Shown in pieces: positions 1 through 5,906 of a stretch of DNA of 6,804 bases. Where the stretch lies: the NCBI GenBank assembly GCA_910578845.1, contig CAJTSL010000021.1:53517-60320 (forward strand). Direction: 5' to 3'. This stretch comes from an uncultured Lachnospiraceae bacterium. Its GTDB lineage: Bacteria; Bacillota; Clostridia; Lachnospirales; Lachnospiraceae. The position numbers and the translations under genes were made by a program. Under the pieces are notes generated by a model, which saw only the letters and a list, made by a program, of their open reading frames with translations, was not told the DNA's origin and made no database searches. Numbering within the stretch: position 1 is the stretch's first letter; each line of letters starts with the position of its first letter.

Positions 1-2
1 TG

Positions 3-953
3 GTAGTCATCTCGCTTTTCGATTATTCCGTTATCCTTCGTTTTTATTGGCTTATGTATATCGTTAATATGGTCCTGCTCATCCTTGTCCAGGAAATGGG
101 TAAAAATATCAATAATGCACAAAGATGGCTCAATATTTTCGGTATCCAATTCCAGCCGTCGGAGACTGCGAAGATTTTACTGATTCTATTTTTTGCACAG
201 CTTATTATGAAACATCAGGAAGAAATGGGTTCTTTGCGCTTTATCATATTTTGCGTGTTTCTCATTGTCTTTCCGCTTTATTCTATCTATAAGCAGCCGG
301 ATTTATCTACCAGTATCATGGTTGTCGTCGTCTTCTGTGTCATGCTGTTCGTTGGTGGGCTGCATTGGAAATATGTCCTGACGGTTCTTGCCATTGCCAT
401 TCCGGCGTTCATCATTTTGTTGAGCATCATCTTACAGCCGGAACAGGATATCATTCCGGATTATCAACAGACCAGGATCCTTTCCTGGCTCTATCCGGAA
501 GATTATGCCAATGCGGAAGCATATCAGCAGCTTAATTCGGAAATGGCAATCGGTTCCGGACAGCTTTATGGAAAAGGTTACAAGACAAATGAGATCAGTT
601 CTGTAAAAAATGGCAATTTTATTTCCGAGCCACAGACAGACTTTATTTTTGCGGTAATCGGAGAAGAATTTGGTTTCGTTGGCGGCTGTGTTGTAATTGT
701 ATTATTGATTTTCATCGCAATAGAATGTATTATGATAGCTAGGAGGGCAAAAGATTTAGCTGGGACGATTATCGCTGCGGGGGTAGGTGCGCTAATCGGA
801 TTCCAGGGACTTCTCAATATTGCTGTCGCCACCGGCGCCAGCCCAAATACCGGTATTCCCCTTCCCTTTGTCAGCTACGGTCTTACTTCTTTGGTAAGCT
901 CCTATATTGGGATAGGGTTTGTACTAAATGTAAGGTTACAATGCAGAAAATGA
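3..953 (+). CDS. rodA: RodA/FtsW/SpoVE-family peptidoglycan glycosyltransferase, 5'-truncated by window edge
   Basis: This is a polytopic membrane SEDS glycosyltransferase that polymerises lipid II into glycan strands with a partner class B PBP. The frame is open from base 3, so the start and first membrane helices lie outside the window; about 316 residues are visible of a family length near 370-400. Counting from the internal ATG at base 54, the family motifs run in order: NAQRWL (21-26), QPSETAK (34-40), QPDLST (81-86), YQQTRILSWLYPEDY (137-151), AIGSGQLYGKGY (165-176), EPQTDFIFAVIGEEFG (192-207) and the C-terminal PLPFVSYGLTSLV (269-281). Asp196 in TDFIF matches the essential Asp of E. 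coli RodA in HTDFIF. The usual SYGG near the C-terminus reads SYGL. The QRWL and TDFIFA(V) context and the mgsA neighbour favour RodA over FtsW or SpoVE, but the subfamily is inferred. mgsA follows after 33 bases, so the two are probably co-transcribed. Confidence 0.93.
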   Translation, partial: VVISLFDYSVILRFYWLMYIVNMVLLILVQEMGKNINNAQRWLNIFGIQFQPSETAKILLILFFAQLIMKHQEEMGSLRFIIFCVFLIVFPLYSIYKQPDLSTSIMVVVVFCVMLFVGGLHWKYVLTVLAIAIPAFIILLSIILQPEQDIIPDYQQTRILSWLYPEDYANAEAYQQLNSEMAIGSGQLYGKGYKTNEISSVKNGNFISEPQTDFIFAVIGEEFGFVGGCVVIVLLIFIAIECIMIARRAKDLAGTIIAAGVGALIGFQGLLNIAVATGASPNTGIPLPFVSYGLTSLVSSYIGIGFVLNVRLQCRK

Positions 954-986
954 GACAGAATATTACAACTTAGTGGGGGCATTATC

Positions 987-1382
987 ATGAACATTGCACT
1001 GATTGCACATGATGCAAAGAAAAAACTGATGCAGAATTTCTGCATCGCTTATCGGGGGATTTTAAGCAAAAACGAATTGTACGCAACAGGCACTACGGGA
1101 AGGCTGATCGAAGAAGTTACAAATCTGACGATCCATAAGCATCTTGCCGGGCATTTAGGCGGAGAGCAGCAGCTAGGCGCTCAAATTGAACACAACCAGA
1201 TTGATTTGTGTATTTTCTTAAGGGATCCGTTAAATCCGAAATCACATGAACCGGATGTCAACAATGTGCTACGGCTTTGTGATATGCATAATATTCCTTT
1301 GGCGACCAATCTGGCATCTGCGGAACTATTAATAAAATCGCTGGACAGAGGAGATTTAGAGTGGCGTGAAATGTACAAATAA
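987..1382 (+). CDS. mgsA: Methylglyoxal synthase
   Basis: This cytoplasmic enzyme converts dihydroxyacetone phosphate to methylglyoxal and phosphate, a glycolytic bypass that relieves sugar-phosphate stress. At 131 residues it is close to the Bacillus enzyme. Visible motifs are IALIAHDAKK (3-12), LYATGTTG (31-38, phosphate-binding), GGEQQLGA (58-65), IFLRDPL (76-82), HEPDV (87-91) and IPLATN (103-108). His87 and Asp90 match His98 and Asp101 of the E. coli enzyme, and Asp80 matches the DPL Asp. The oddity is residue 60: E. coli has the catalytic base Asp71 in GGDQQ, whereas this protein has Glu (codon GAG, 1164-1166). The ATG start is preceded by a G-rich ribosome site (GTGGGGGC, 973-980). It lies 33 bases after rodA, and the next gene starts inside its last codons, indicating an operon. 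The family call is very secure; normal activity is not certain. Confidence 0.94.
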   Translation: MNIALIAHDAKKKLMQNFCIAYRGILSKNELYATGTTGRLIEEVTNLTIHKHLAGHLGGEQQLGAQIEHNQIDLCIFLRDPLNPKSHEPDVNNVLRLCDMHNIPLATNLASAELLIKSLDRGDLEWREMYK

Positions 1383-2397
1383 ACAGACTACTATACAAGA
1401 GCGAAAAAACTTTCGGCCATCAGGCATTATCCGGAAAACGATGGTATATGCCTTTTTGTGCATGCTTATTTATACTATGACAGGATGTGGCCAAGCTTCG
1501 TATGATATGCCATACGATAGCAGTTATCCCGTCAGCAGTTTCCAGCTTGTACAAATTGACGATATCCAGACTGCGACGCCTTTTGCGTCTGACATCTGTG
1601 TTGTCAGCGGTGATATTGCCAATCCAGACATTTCTATATCCGATGTAGGCTCTGCGGCGCTGTTTGATATGAACGGGTTAGAGACACTATATGCCAAGAA
1701 TCCAAACGAGCAAGTCCATCCGGCAAGCCTGACGAAAGTCATGACCGCATTGGTAGCGTTAAAACACGGTTCTCCCGACCAGCTTTTAGTCGCATCGGAA
1801 AATGTGAAGATCACCGAATCCGGCGCCCAGTTATGTGGCCTAAAACCGGGAGATTCCATGACTTTGGAGCAAGCGCTGCATATCCTATTGCTGTATTCAG
1901 CCAATGACGCCGCAGTCATGATTGCCGAAGGCGTTGGCGGCGGCTCTATGGAAAACTTTATAGAATTAATGAATGAGGAAGCCAAAGCGCTTGGTGCGAC
2001 CAACTGTCATTTTACCAATCCGCATGGGTTGACACAAGAAGACCATTATGTGACATCATATGACTTATATCTTATATTTGAAGAAGCTCTAAAATATGAA
2101 TTATTCAAGGAAATCATCCAGATGACCACTTATTCGACTACTTATACAGGCAGTGATGGCAAAGAATATTCGATGGAAATAAAGAACACAAACCAATATT
2201 TAAATGGCAATTATGCAGCACCGGAGAATATTACAGTGATTGGCGGCAAAACAGGAACCACGAAAGCCGCAGGCCATTGCTTGATCTTACTTTCTAAGAA
2301 CAGTAACGGGAAACCATATATCTCTGTCATTATGAGCGCAGACAGTACCGAGAATTTATATCTGAAAATGAACGATTTATTAAAAGCAACCCATTAA
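1366..2397 (+). CDS. D-alanyl-D-alanine carboxypeptidase (peptidase S11), lipoprotein-type
   Basis: This is a penicillin-binding DD-carboxypeptidase of the DacA/DacF class, which removes the terminal D-Ala from peptidoglycan stem peptides outside the membrane. All three active-site motifs are present: SLTK (121-124, nucleophile Ser121 and Lys124), SAN (178-180) and KTG (295-297, in GGKTGTT). The N-terminus has a basic stretch (RKNFRPSGIIRK, 13-24), a hydrophobic segment (26-38) and a lipobox-like MTGC, so Cys41 is the probable lipidated residue. Roughly 55 poorly conserved residues then link to the catalytic domain. The protein ends soon after the domain (343 residues), with no PBP5-type C-terminal domain or amphipathic anchor, which fits lipid anchoring. 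The GTG start overlaps mgsA by 17 bases; an in-frame TAG at 1357 rules out anything earlier. AGAGGAG (1347-1353) is a rather distant ribosome site. ATG 1441 is the alternative start but would lose the basic n-region. Confidence 0.92.
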   Translation: MKCTNKQTTIQERKNFRPSGIIRKTMVYAFLCMLIYTMTGCGQASYDMPYDSSYPVSSFQLVQIDDIQTATPFASDICVVSGDIANPDISISDVGSAALFDMNGLETLYAKNPNEQVHPASLTKVMTALVALKHGSPDQLLVASENVKITESGAQLCGLKPGDSMTLEQALHILLLYSANDAAVMIAEGVGGGSMENFIELMNEEAKALGATNCHFTNPHGLTQEDHYVTSYDLYLIFEEALKYELFKEIIQMTTYSTTYTGSDGKEYSMEIKNTNQYLNGNYAAPENITVIGGKTGTTKAAGHCLILLSKNSNGKPYISVIMSADSTENLYLKMNDLLKATH

Positions 2398-2490
2398 TGC
2401 GTTATAGCCACACGCTCACATGATATGGCAGACGTGCCGCTATATGATATCGGTGTCTTGTCAATCTTTTAGCAATATGTGAAATTATAG
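2398..2490. other. Intergenic gap after the carboxypeptidase gene, with a weak hairpin
   Basis: The gap between the carboxypeptidase stop and the next promoter holds no gene. The only fold I see is GGCA-GACG-TGCC (2427-2438), extendable on the outside by ATAT/ATAT with a three-base bulge. It has no immediate T-run, so it is a poor intrinsic terminator. How the rodA-mgsA-carboxypeptidase transcript ends is therefore not clear from the sequence. Confidence 0.35.
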
Positions 2491-2519
2491 TTGTCTTTTT
2501 ATGCGTTTTCACTTATAAT
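2491..2519 (+). promoter_or_regulatory. Sigma-A-type promoter for the P-loop gene
   Basis: The -35 box TTGTCT (2491-2496) and the perfect -10 box TATAAT (2514-2519) are separated by exactly 17 bases. Transcription would start near 2526, leaving about a 50-base leader before the ATG at 2577. It is the best promoter match in the window and implies fairly strong housekeeping expression of the small P-loop gene, independent of the upstream envelope operon. Confidence 0.8.
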
Positions 2520-2576
2520 ATGTAGTAGTAGAACGAGTATCGTATATACATGAATTTTACTTTAGGAGGGTTTACA

Positions 2577-2996
2577 ATGGTTCAATTAATCGTAGGCAGG
2601 AAAGGGAAAGGCAAGACAAAACAGTTATTGGATAAAGTAAATGCAGAAGTAAAAGATATTGCAGGAAATGTCGTTTACCTTGACAAGAGCACGAAGCATA
2701 TGTTCGAATTGAACAATAAGATCAGATTAATTAATGTTGCTGATTATATGATTACGAACAGTGATGGATTCTTAGGATTTATTTGTGGCATCATTTCTCA
2801 GGATCATGATTTACAACAAATGTACTTTGACAGTTTTCTGGATATTGCCTGTCTGAATGAAACTGGAATTGACGGTGTGCTTGATAAGCTGGAAGCTATC
2901 AGTACAAAATTTAATGTTGATTTTGTTTTGAGCGTTTCCACGGACGAACATGAATTATCCGAAAATGCAAAATCTAAGGTTATTATTTCATTATAG
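2577..2996 (+). CDS. Small P-loop protein of unknown function (139 aa)
   Basis: I do not recognise a characterised function. The protein starts MVQLIVGRKGKGKTKQLL, with a clear Walker A motif GRKGKGKT (residues 7-14) directly after the first beta strand, so it probably binds ATP or GTP. No certain Walker B is visible; Asp85 after MYF (82-84) is a candidate, and VDFVLSVS (114-121) looks like another core strand. It has no signal peptide or membrane segment, so it is cytoplasmic. At 139 residues it is short for a complete P-loop NTPase. Such proteins may be labelled ATP-binding or PilT-like in databases, but nothing here supports a pilus role. The start at 2577 is chosen because AGGAGGG (2564-2570) lies six bases upstream; the in-frame ATG at 2550 precedes that site and would make the site coding. 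It has its own promoter and terminator, so it is a single-gene unit beside the hlyD-like-yggS-sepF genes. Confidence 0.85.
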   Translation: MVQLIVGRKGKGKTKQLLDKVNAEVKDIAGNVVYLDKSTKHMFELNNKIRLINVADYMITNSDGFLGFICGIISQDHDLQQMYFDSFLDIACLNETGIDGVLDKLEAISTKFNVDFVLSVSTDEHELSENAKSKVIISL

Positions 2997-3050
2997 AATT
3001 TAATCATTTATACATAATTATGCAAAATCTGTGAAAAGAAGAATTCCATA

Positions 3051-3075
3051 AAAACCTCGGATGTCCGGGGTTTTT
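3051..3075 (+). terminator. Intrinsic terminator after the P-loop gene, possibly an attenuator for the next gene
   Basis: The arms AAAACCTCGG (3051-3060) and CCGGGGTTTT (3065-3074) form a 10-bp stem with one T-G wobble and the loop ATGT, running into a short T-run (3071-3075). It lies 54 bases after the P-loop stop codon but only 16 bases before the ribosome binding site of the hlyD-like gene. A transcript reaching that gene from upstream must therefore read through it. Confidence 0.82.
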
Positions 3076-3103
3076 CATTTGTTACAAAAAAGGAGGGCAT
3101 ACT

Positions 3104-4498
3104 TTGGCAGGTTCCGGAAATAACATAACGAAATACAGACGTCCGATTAACCTGAATATCGGCATGATTATTTTCGCGGCTATTTTTGTTTATGTTGTTA
3201 TCTGTATATTCATGTACTTTTCGACAAAACATATTGTCGGATATGAGGTAAAAGAAGGGTCGCTTTCTTCCGATAATATGTATAAAGGCATTGCTATCCG
3301 TACGGAAAAGATCGTTCCTAGTAACAGCGCCGGATACACCAACTACTATGCAAGGGAAGGCGAGCGTGTCGCTGTAGGCAATCTTGTTTATACAGTTGAT
3401 CAGACCGGTAAATTATCGGATTATATGAGAGCAAATGAAACCGGAGAGAATTCTCTGTCCAGCAAAGATCTTGCCGAATTAAAATCTGAGATAGAAACTT
3501 TTGCCAACGGCTTTGGCCGGACAAACTTCTCCGATATCTATAATTTCAAATACAGCATACAGGGTACAGTCATCAAGCTTGCCAATTATAATATATTAGA
3601 AAATGCGAATGCATTGAATGCCAATGCCAATACCGCATTGATCAATTATTATACCGCTGTGGAAAGCGGGATTGTCATATACTCCATAGATGGGTATGAG
3701 GCATATACGCTACAGGATATGAAAGCGGAATATTTCGACCAGAAAAATTATGAGAAAAAACATCTTCTCAACAATGAGCTTGTCGCCGCAGGAGATCCTG
3801 TTTATAAGCTTTCTACCGATGAAGACTGGTCCATTGTCATTCAGGTTGATGCAGAACTTGCACAACATTTAATGGATGAAGTCTATGTGGAAGTCAAATT
3901 CCTCAAAAACCAATATACTTCATGGGGACTGGTAGATTCCTATACCAATGAAGAAGGCGATACGTTCGTTTCCCTGACCTTTACCAATTCCATGGTAACA
4001 TTTTGCTCGGAACGTTTCATTGATATCGAACTACTGCTAGAAGATGAAACAGGATTAAAAATACCAAATTCAGCAATAGTAGAAAAAGAGTTCTTCATCG
4101 TTCCGAAAGAATATGTCACGCAGGGCGGCAATAGCGGCTCTTATGGAGTTTTATTGGAGACCTATGACGAAGATGGCAATGTAACGACCGAGTTCGTAGA
4201 AACTACGATTTATGAAGAGACGGAAACAGAATACTATCTCGATGATATCGTGCTAAGAAGCGGCAGCCATCTGATCAAGCCTGATTCAACAGAGAAATAT
4301 GCCGTCAGTAGAATCGGCTCCTTACAGGGTGTTTATAATATCAATAAAGGTTATGCTGATTTTAAGCAAATTATTATTCTGGCGCATAATGATGAATACT
4401 CAATCGTAAAGTCCAATACGACATATGGCCTCAATGTATATGACTATATCGTATTGGATGCCGAAACAGTCAATGATAATGACTTTATCTATGAATAA
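3104..4498 (+). CDS. HlyD-like membrane-anchored adaptor protein
   Basis: This is a single-pass membrane protein with an HlyD/membrane-fusion-like external part; its substrate and partner are unknown. A short cytoplasmic N-terminus with KYRRP (10-14) precedes one transmembrane helix (about 17-39). The outside part shows a split barrel-sandwich (lipoyl-like) signature: the first half near YYAREGERVAVGNLVYTVD (81-99), the second near SGIVIYSIDGYE (188-199) and AAGDPVYKLS (228-237). Between them lies a helical insert (about 117-185) containing an Asn/Ala-rich stretch (167-178). Beta-barrel-like segments follow (243-340, including GLKIPNSAIVEKEFFIVP, 317-334), then a C-terminal part ending GLNVYDYIVLDAE (442-454). 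The TTG start is favoured by AGGAGGG (3091-3097) six bases upstream. yggS follows after 26 bases and then sepF, so it is probably co-transcribed with division genes. No ABC ATPase or permease is adjacent, so an export role is only family inference. Confidence 0.82.
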   Translation: MAGSGNNITKYRRPINLNIGMIIFAAIFVYVVICIFMYFSTKHIVGYEVKEGSLSSDNMYKGIAIRTEKIVPSNSAGYTNYYAREGERVAVGNLVYTVDQTGKLSDYMRANETGENSLSSKDLAELKSEIETFANGFGRTNFSDIYNFKYSIQGTVIKLANYNILENANALNANANTALINYYTAVESGIVIYSIDGYEAYTLQDMKAEYFDQKNYEKKHLLNNELVAAGDPVYKLSTDEDWSIVIQVDAELAQHLMDEVYVEVKFLKNQYTSWGLVDSYTNEEGDTFVSLTFTNSMVTFCSERFIDIELLLEDETGLKIPNSAIVEKEFFIVPKEYVTQGGNSGSYGVLLETYDEDGNVTTEFVETTIYEETETEYYLDDIVLRSGSHLIKPDSTEKYAVSRIGSLQGVYNINKGYADFKQIIILAHNDEYSIVKSNTTYGLNVYDYIVLDAETVNDNDFIYE

Positions 4499-4524
4499 TG
4501 CAAAGGCAGTAGTGGAGGAGAGAC

Positions 4525-5217
4525 ATGATTGCTGATCATATAAAAATGGTTGAAGATAAGATAGTGGCCGCATGTAAGGATAGCGGCCGGAACGTAGAGG
4601 ACGTAACATTAATCGCCGTAAGCAAGACAAAGCCCGTCCCAGCATTGCAGGAAGCTTATGATTATGGCTGCCGCGATTTCGGAGAGAATAAAGTGCAAGA
4701 GCTTGTGGACAAATTTGACAAGCTCCCCAAAGATATCCGCTGGCACATGATCGGGCATTTACAGCGCAATAAAGTAAAATATATCGTAGATAAGGCATAT
4801 CTGATCCACAGTGTGGATTCCTTTCGGCTGGCACAAGAAATCAGCAAAGAAGCTGCCAAAAAGGAAATCACCGTATCCATCCTCATCGAGGTCAATGTTG
4901 CAAATGAAGAATCGAAATTCGGGGTTCGCTGTGAGGACGTTCAGCAAATAATAGAAGATATTTCCGAATTGCCCAACCTTCGTATAAGAGGCCTTATGAC
5001 AATAGCACCATATGTAGAAAATGCAGAAGAAAACAGACAATATTTTGAAAAATTACGGCAAATATATGTTGACATAAAAAGTAAAAACATTGATAATGTT
5101 TATATGGAAGTTCTTTCTATGGGCATGACCGGAGACTATGAAGTGGCTGTCAGTGAGGGCGCTACATATGTAAGAGTGGGCACAGGTATATTTGGGGAAC
5201 GTGTGTATGCCGGTTAG
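4525..5217 (+). CDS. yggS: YggS/YlmE-family pyridoxal-phosphate-binding protein
   Basis: This is a PLP-homeostasis protein of the YggS/YlmE/PROSC (COG0325) family: a cytoplasmic single-domain alanine-racemase-like barrel with no firmly established catalytic reaction, known to affect PLP and amino-acid pools. At 230 residues it is full length. Lys34 in LIAVSKTKP (29-37) is the expected PLP Schiff-base lysine. Further family motifs are FGENKVQEL (52-60), WHMIGHLQRNK (73-83), EVNVANEESKFG (122-133), RGLMTI (155-160), LSMGMTGDYEVA (197-208) and VRVGTGIFGER (216-226). Many family members read MSxD where this has MTGD, a mild change. The ATG start is backed by GGAGGAG (4514-4520). It sits 26 bases after the hlyD-like gene and 17 bases before sepF, matching the ylmE-ylmF(sepF) pair of the Gram-positive division cluster. 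Confidence 0.95.
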   Translation: MIADHIKMVEDKIVAACKDSGRNVEDVTLIAVSKTKPVPALQEAYDYGCRDFGENKVQELVDKFDKLPKDIRWHMIGHLQRNKVKYIVDKAYLIHSVDSFRLAQEISKEAAKKEITVSILIEVNVANEESKFGVRCEDVQQIIEDISELPNLRIRGLMTIAPYVENAEENRQYFEKLRQIYVDIKSKNIDNVYMEVLSMGMTGDYEVAVSEGATYVRVGTGIFGERVYAG

Positions 5218-5234
5218 AATGGAGGATGCAACAT

Positions 5235-5729
5235 ATGAGTGTTATGGATAAGTTTTTGAATGCAATGAAACTGAATGATGAAGAAGATGATTTCTATGAT
5301 GACGATTACTATGATGAACCGGAACCGGTGAAAAAATCACTGCCGATAAAGGAAGAAACAGTAATTGAAGAAGATAAAACAATTAAAAAAGTAACGCCGA
5401 AAGTAACACCGATGCGTCAGATGCGGAAAATGTCAGATGCAGGCATGGAAGTATGTGTCATTAAGCCAACTACTGTGGAAGACGCCAGGGAAATCACCGA
5501 AACGCTCTTAGCAAACCGGACTGTTGTATTGAATCTGGAAGGATTGGATGTTGAAATCGCACAGCGGATCATAGATTTTACATCAGGGTCCTGTTTTGCG
5601 ATTAGCGGGAACTTACAGAAAATATCTCATTACATATTTATCATTACACCTGCAAGTGTTGATATTTCCGGTGATTTTCAGGAAATTTTATCCGGCTCTT
5701 TTGATGTTCCGATTAATAAAGGAATTTGA
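5235..5729 (+). CDS. sepF: Cell division protein SepF
   Basis: SepF (YlmF) is the membrane-binding partner of FtsZ that polymerises into rings and helps anchor and organise the Z-ring. The 164-residue protein has the expected layout. A short amphipathic membrane-targeting helix (MSVMDKFLNAMKL, 1-13) is followed by a very acidic linker rich in Asp, Glu and Tyr (14-50). A basic, Thr/Pro-containing stretch (51-65) then leads into the SepF core (about 71-147). The core includes VVLNLEGLDVEIAQRIIDF (97-115), SGSCFAISGNLQKIS (117-131) and the strand YIFIITPASVDIS (133-145). The ATG at 5235 is chosen because GGAGG (5221-5225) lies nine bases upstream; the in-frame ATG at 5226 abuts that site. It is the last gene of the hlyD-like-yggS-sepF unit and is followed by a strong terminator. 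ylmG, ylmH and divIVA, which often follow sepF in Firmicutes, are missing here. Confidence 0.95.
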   Translation: MSVMDKFLNAMKLNDEEDDFYDDDYYDEPEPVKKSLPIKEETVIEEDKTIKKVTPKVTPMRQMRKMSDAGMEVCVIKPTTVEDAREITETLLANRTVVLNLEGLDVEIAQRIIDFTSGSCFAISGNLQKISHYIFIITPASVDISGDFQEILSGSFDVPINKGI

Positions 5730-5748
5730 TTTTGGATTTCATTGTCAG

Positions 5749-5783
5749 AAAACTTCCTGTCAGCAGCGTCAGGAAGTTTTTTT
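5749..5783 (+). terminator. Strong intrinsic terminator after sepF
   Basis: AAAACTTCCTG (5749-5759) pairs perfectly with CAGGAAGTTTT (5770-5780), giving an 11-bp stem around a 10-base loop, with an uninterrupted seven-T run (5777-5783). It begins 19 bases after the sepF stop and should end the hlyD-like-yggS-sepF transcript. The A-run on the 5' side could allow weak function on the other strand, although no minus-strand gene is present. Confidence 0.93.
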
Positions 5784-5795
5784 CATATTAATCCC

Positions 5796-5825
5796 CATGT
5801 CAGAGCAGTTTACTGCGATGACATG
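5796..5825. repeat. Long inverted repeat/hairpin with a symmetric GA/GA internal loop
   Basis: CATGTCA (5796-5802) pairs with TGACATG (5819-5825). Inside, GCAG (5805-5808) pairs with CTGC (5813-5816) around the loop TTTA. The two stems are joined by GA (5803-5804) facing GA (5817-5818), which in RNA could form tandem G-A pairs. It lies just after the sepF terminator. A competing pairing exists: GTCAGAGC (5799-5806) with GCTCTGAC (5845-5852), which cannot coexist with this hairpin. No T-run follows, so it is not a terminator. The function is unknown: it could be an RNA fold, a protein-binding palindrome or part of a repeat element. Confidence 0.55.
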
Positions 5826-5906
5826 CGATCAAGGCATATCCCCGGCTCTGACTCAAATTGCAGATTGAAAAATCGTGCCGATGCAATGATTTTTCAACCT
5901 AATCCC
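5797..5906. repeat. Tandem intergenic repeat, copy 1 (about 110 bases)
   Basis: This is the first of two diverged copies. It aligns with copy 2 through CAAGGC (5830-5835), CAAATT-C-GATTG (5854-5867, two variable positions) and a 21-base identical 3' tail (5886-5906). Its 3' half forms a perfect 10-bp hairpin: TTGAAAAATC (5865-5874) with GATTTTTCAA (5888-5897), loop of 13 bases, with possible further GATT/AATC pairing outside a five-base bulge. No coding or known riboswitch signature is seen. The tail of the sepF terminator region (TTTTTCA...TAATCCCC, up to 5796) resembles the 3' end of the unit, so a third, mostly lost copy is possible. Confidence 0.72.

Noticed and set aside
1524..2003. A 159-residue minus-strand reading frame within the carboxypeptidase gene
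   Set aside because: The opposite strand encodes all three active-site motifs of peptidase S11, and the antisense frame has no recognisable motif or ribosome site.
2427..2438. Hairpin after the carboxypeptidase gene as an intrinsic terminator
   Set aside because: The uninterrupted stem is only four base pairs, the extension is bulged, and no T-run follows.
2550..2576. Earlier in-frame ATG at 2550 as the start of the P-loop gene
   Set aside because: The best ribosome binding site (AGGAGGG, 2564-2570) lies downstream of it and at ideal distance from the ATG at 2577, where the Walker A-bearing strand begins properly.
4400..4834. A 144-residue minus-strand reading frame across the hlyD-like/yggS junction
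   Set aside because: It is antisense to two well-supported genes, is Cys/Arg/Leu-rich, resembles no known family, and is best explained as a shadow of yggS codon usage.
5226..5234. Earlier in-frame ATG at 5226 as the start of sepF
   Set aside because: It directly abuts the GGAGG site, leaving no spacing. ATG 5235 has nine bases of spacing and gives the typical SepF amphipathic N-terminus.
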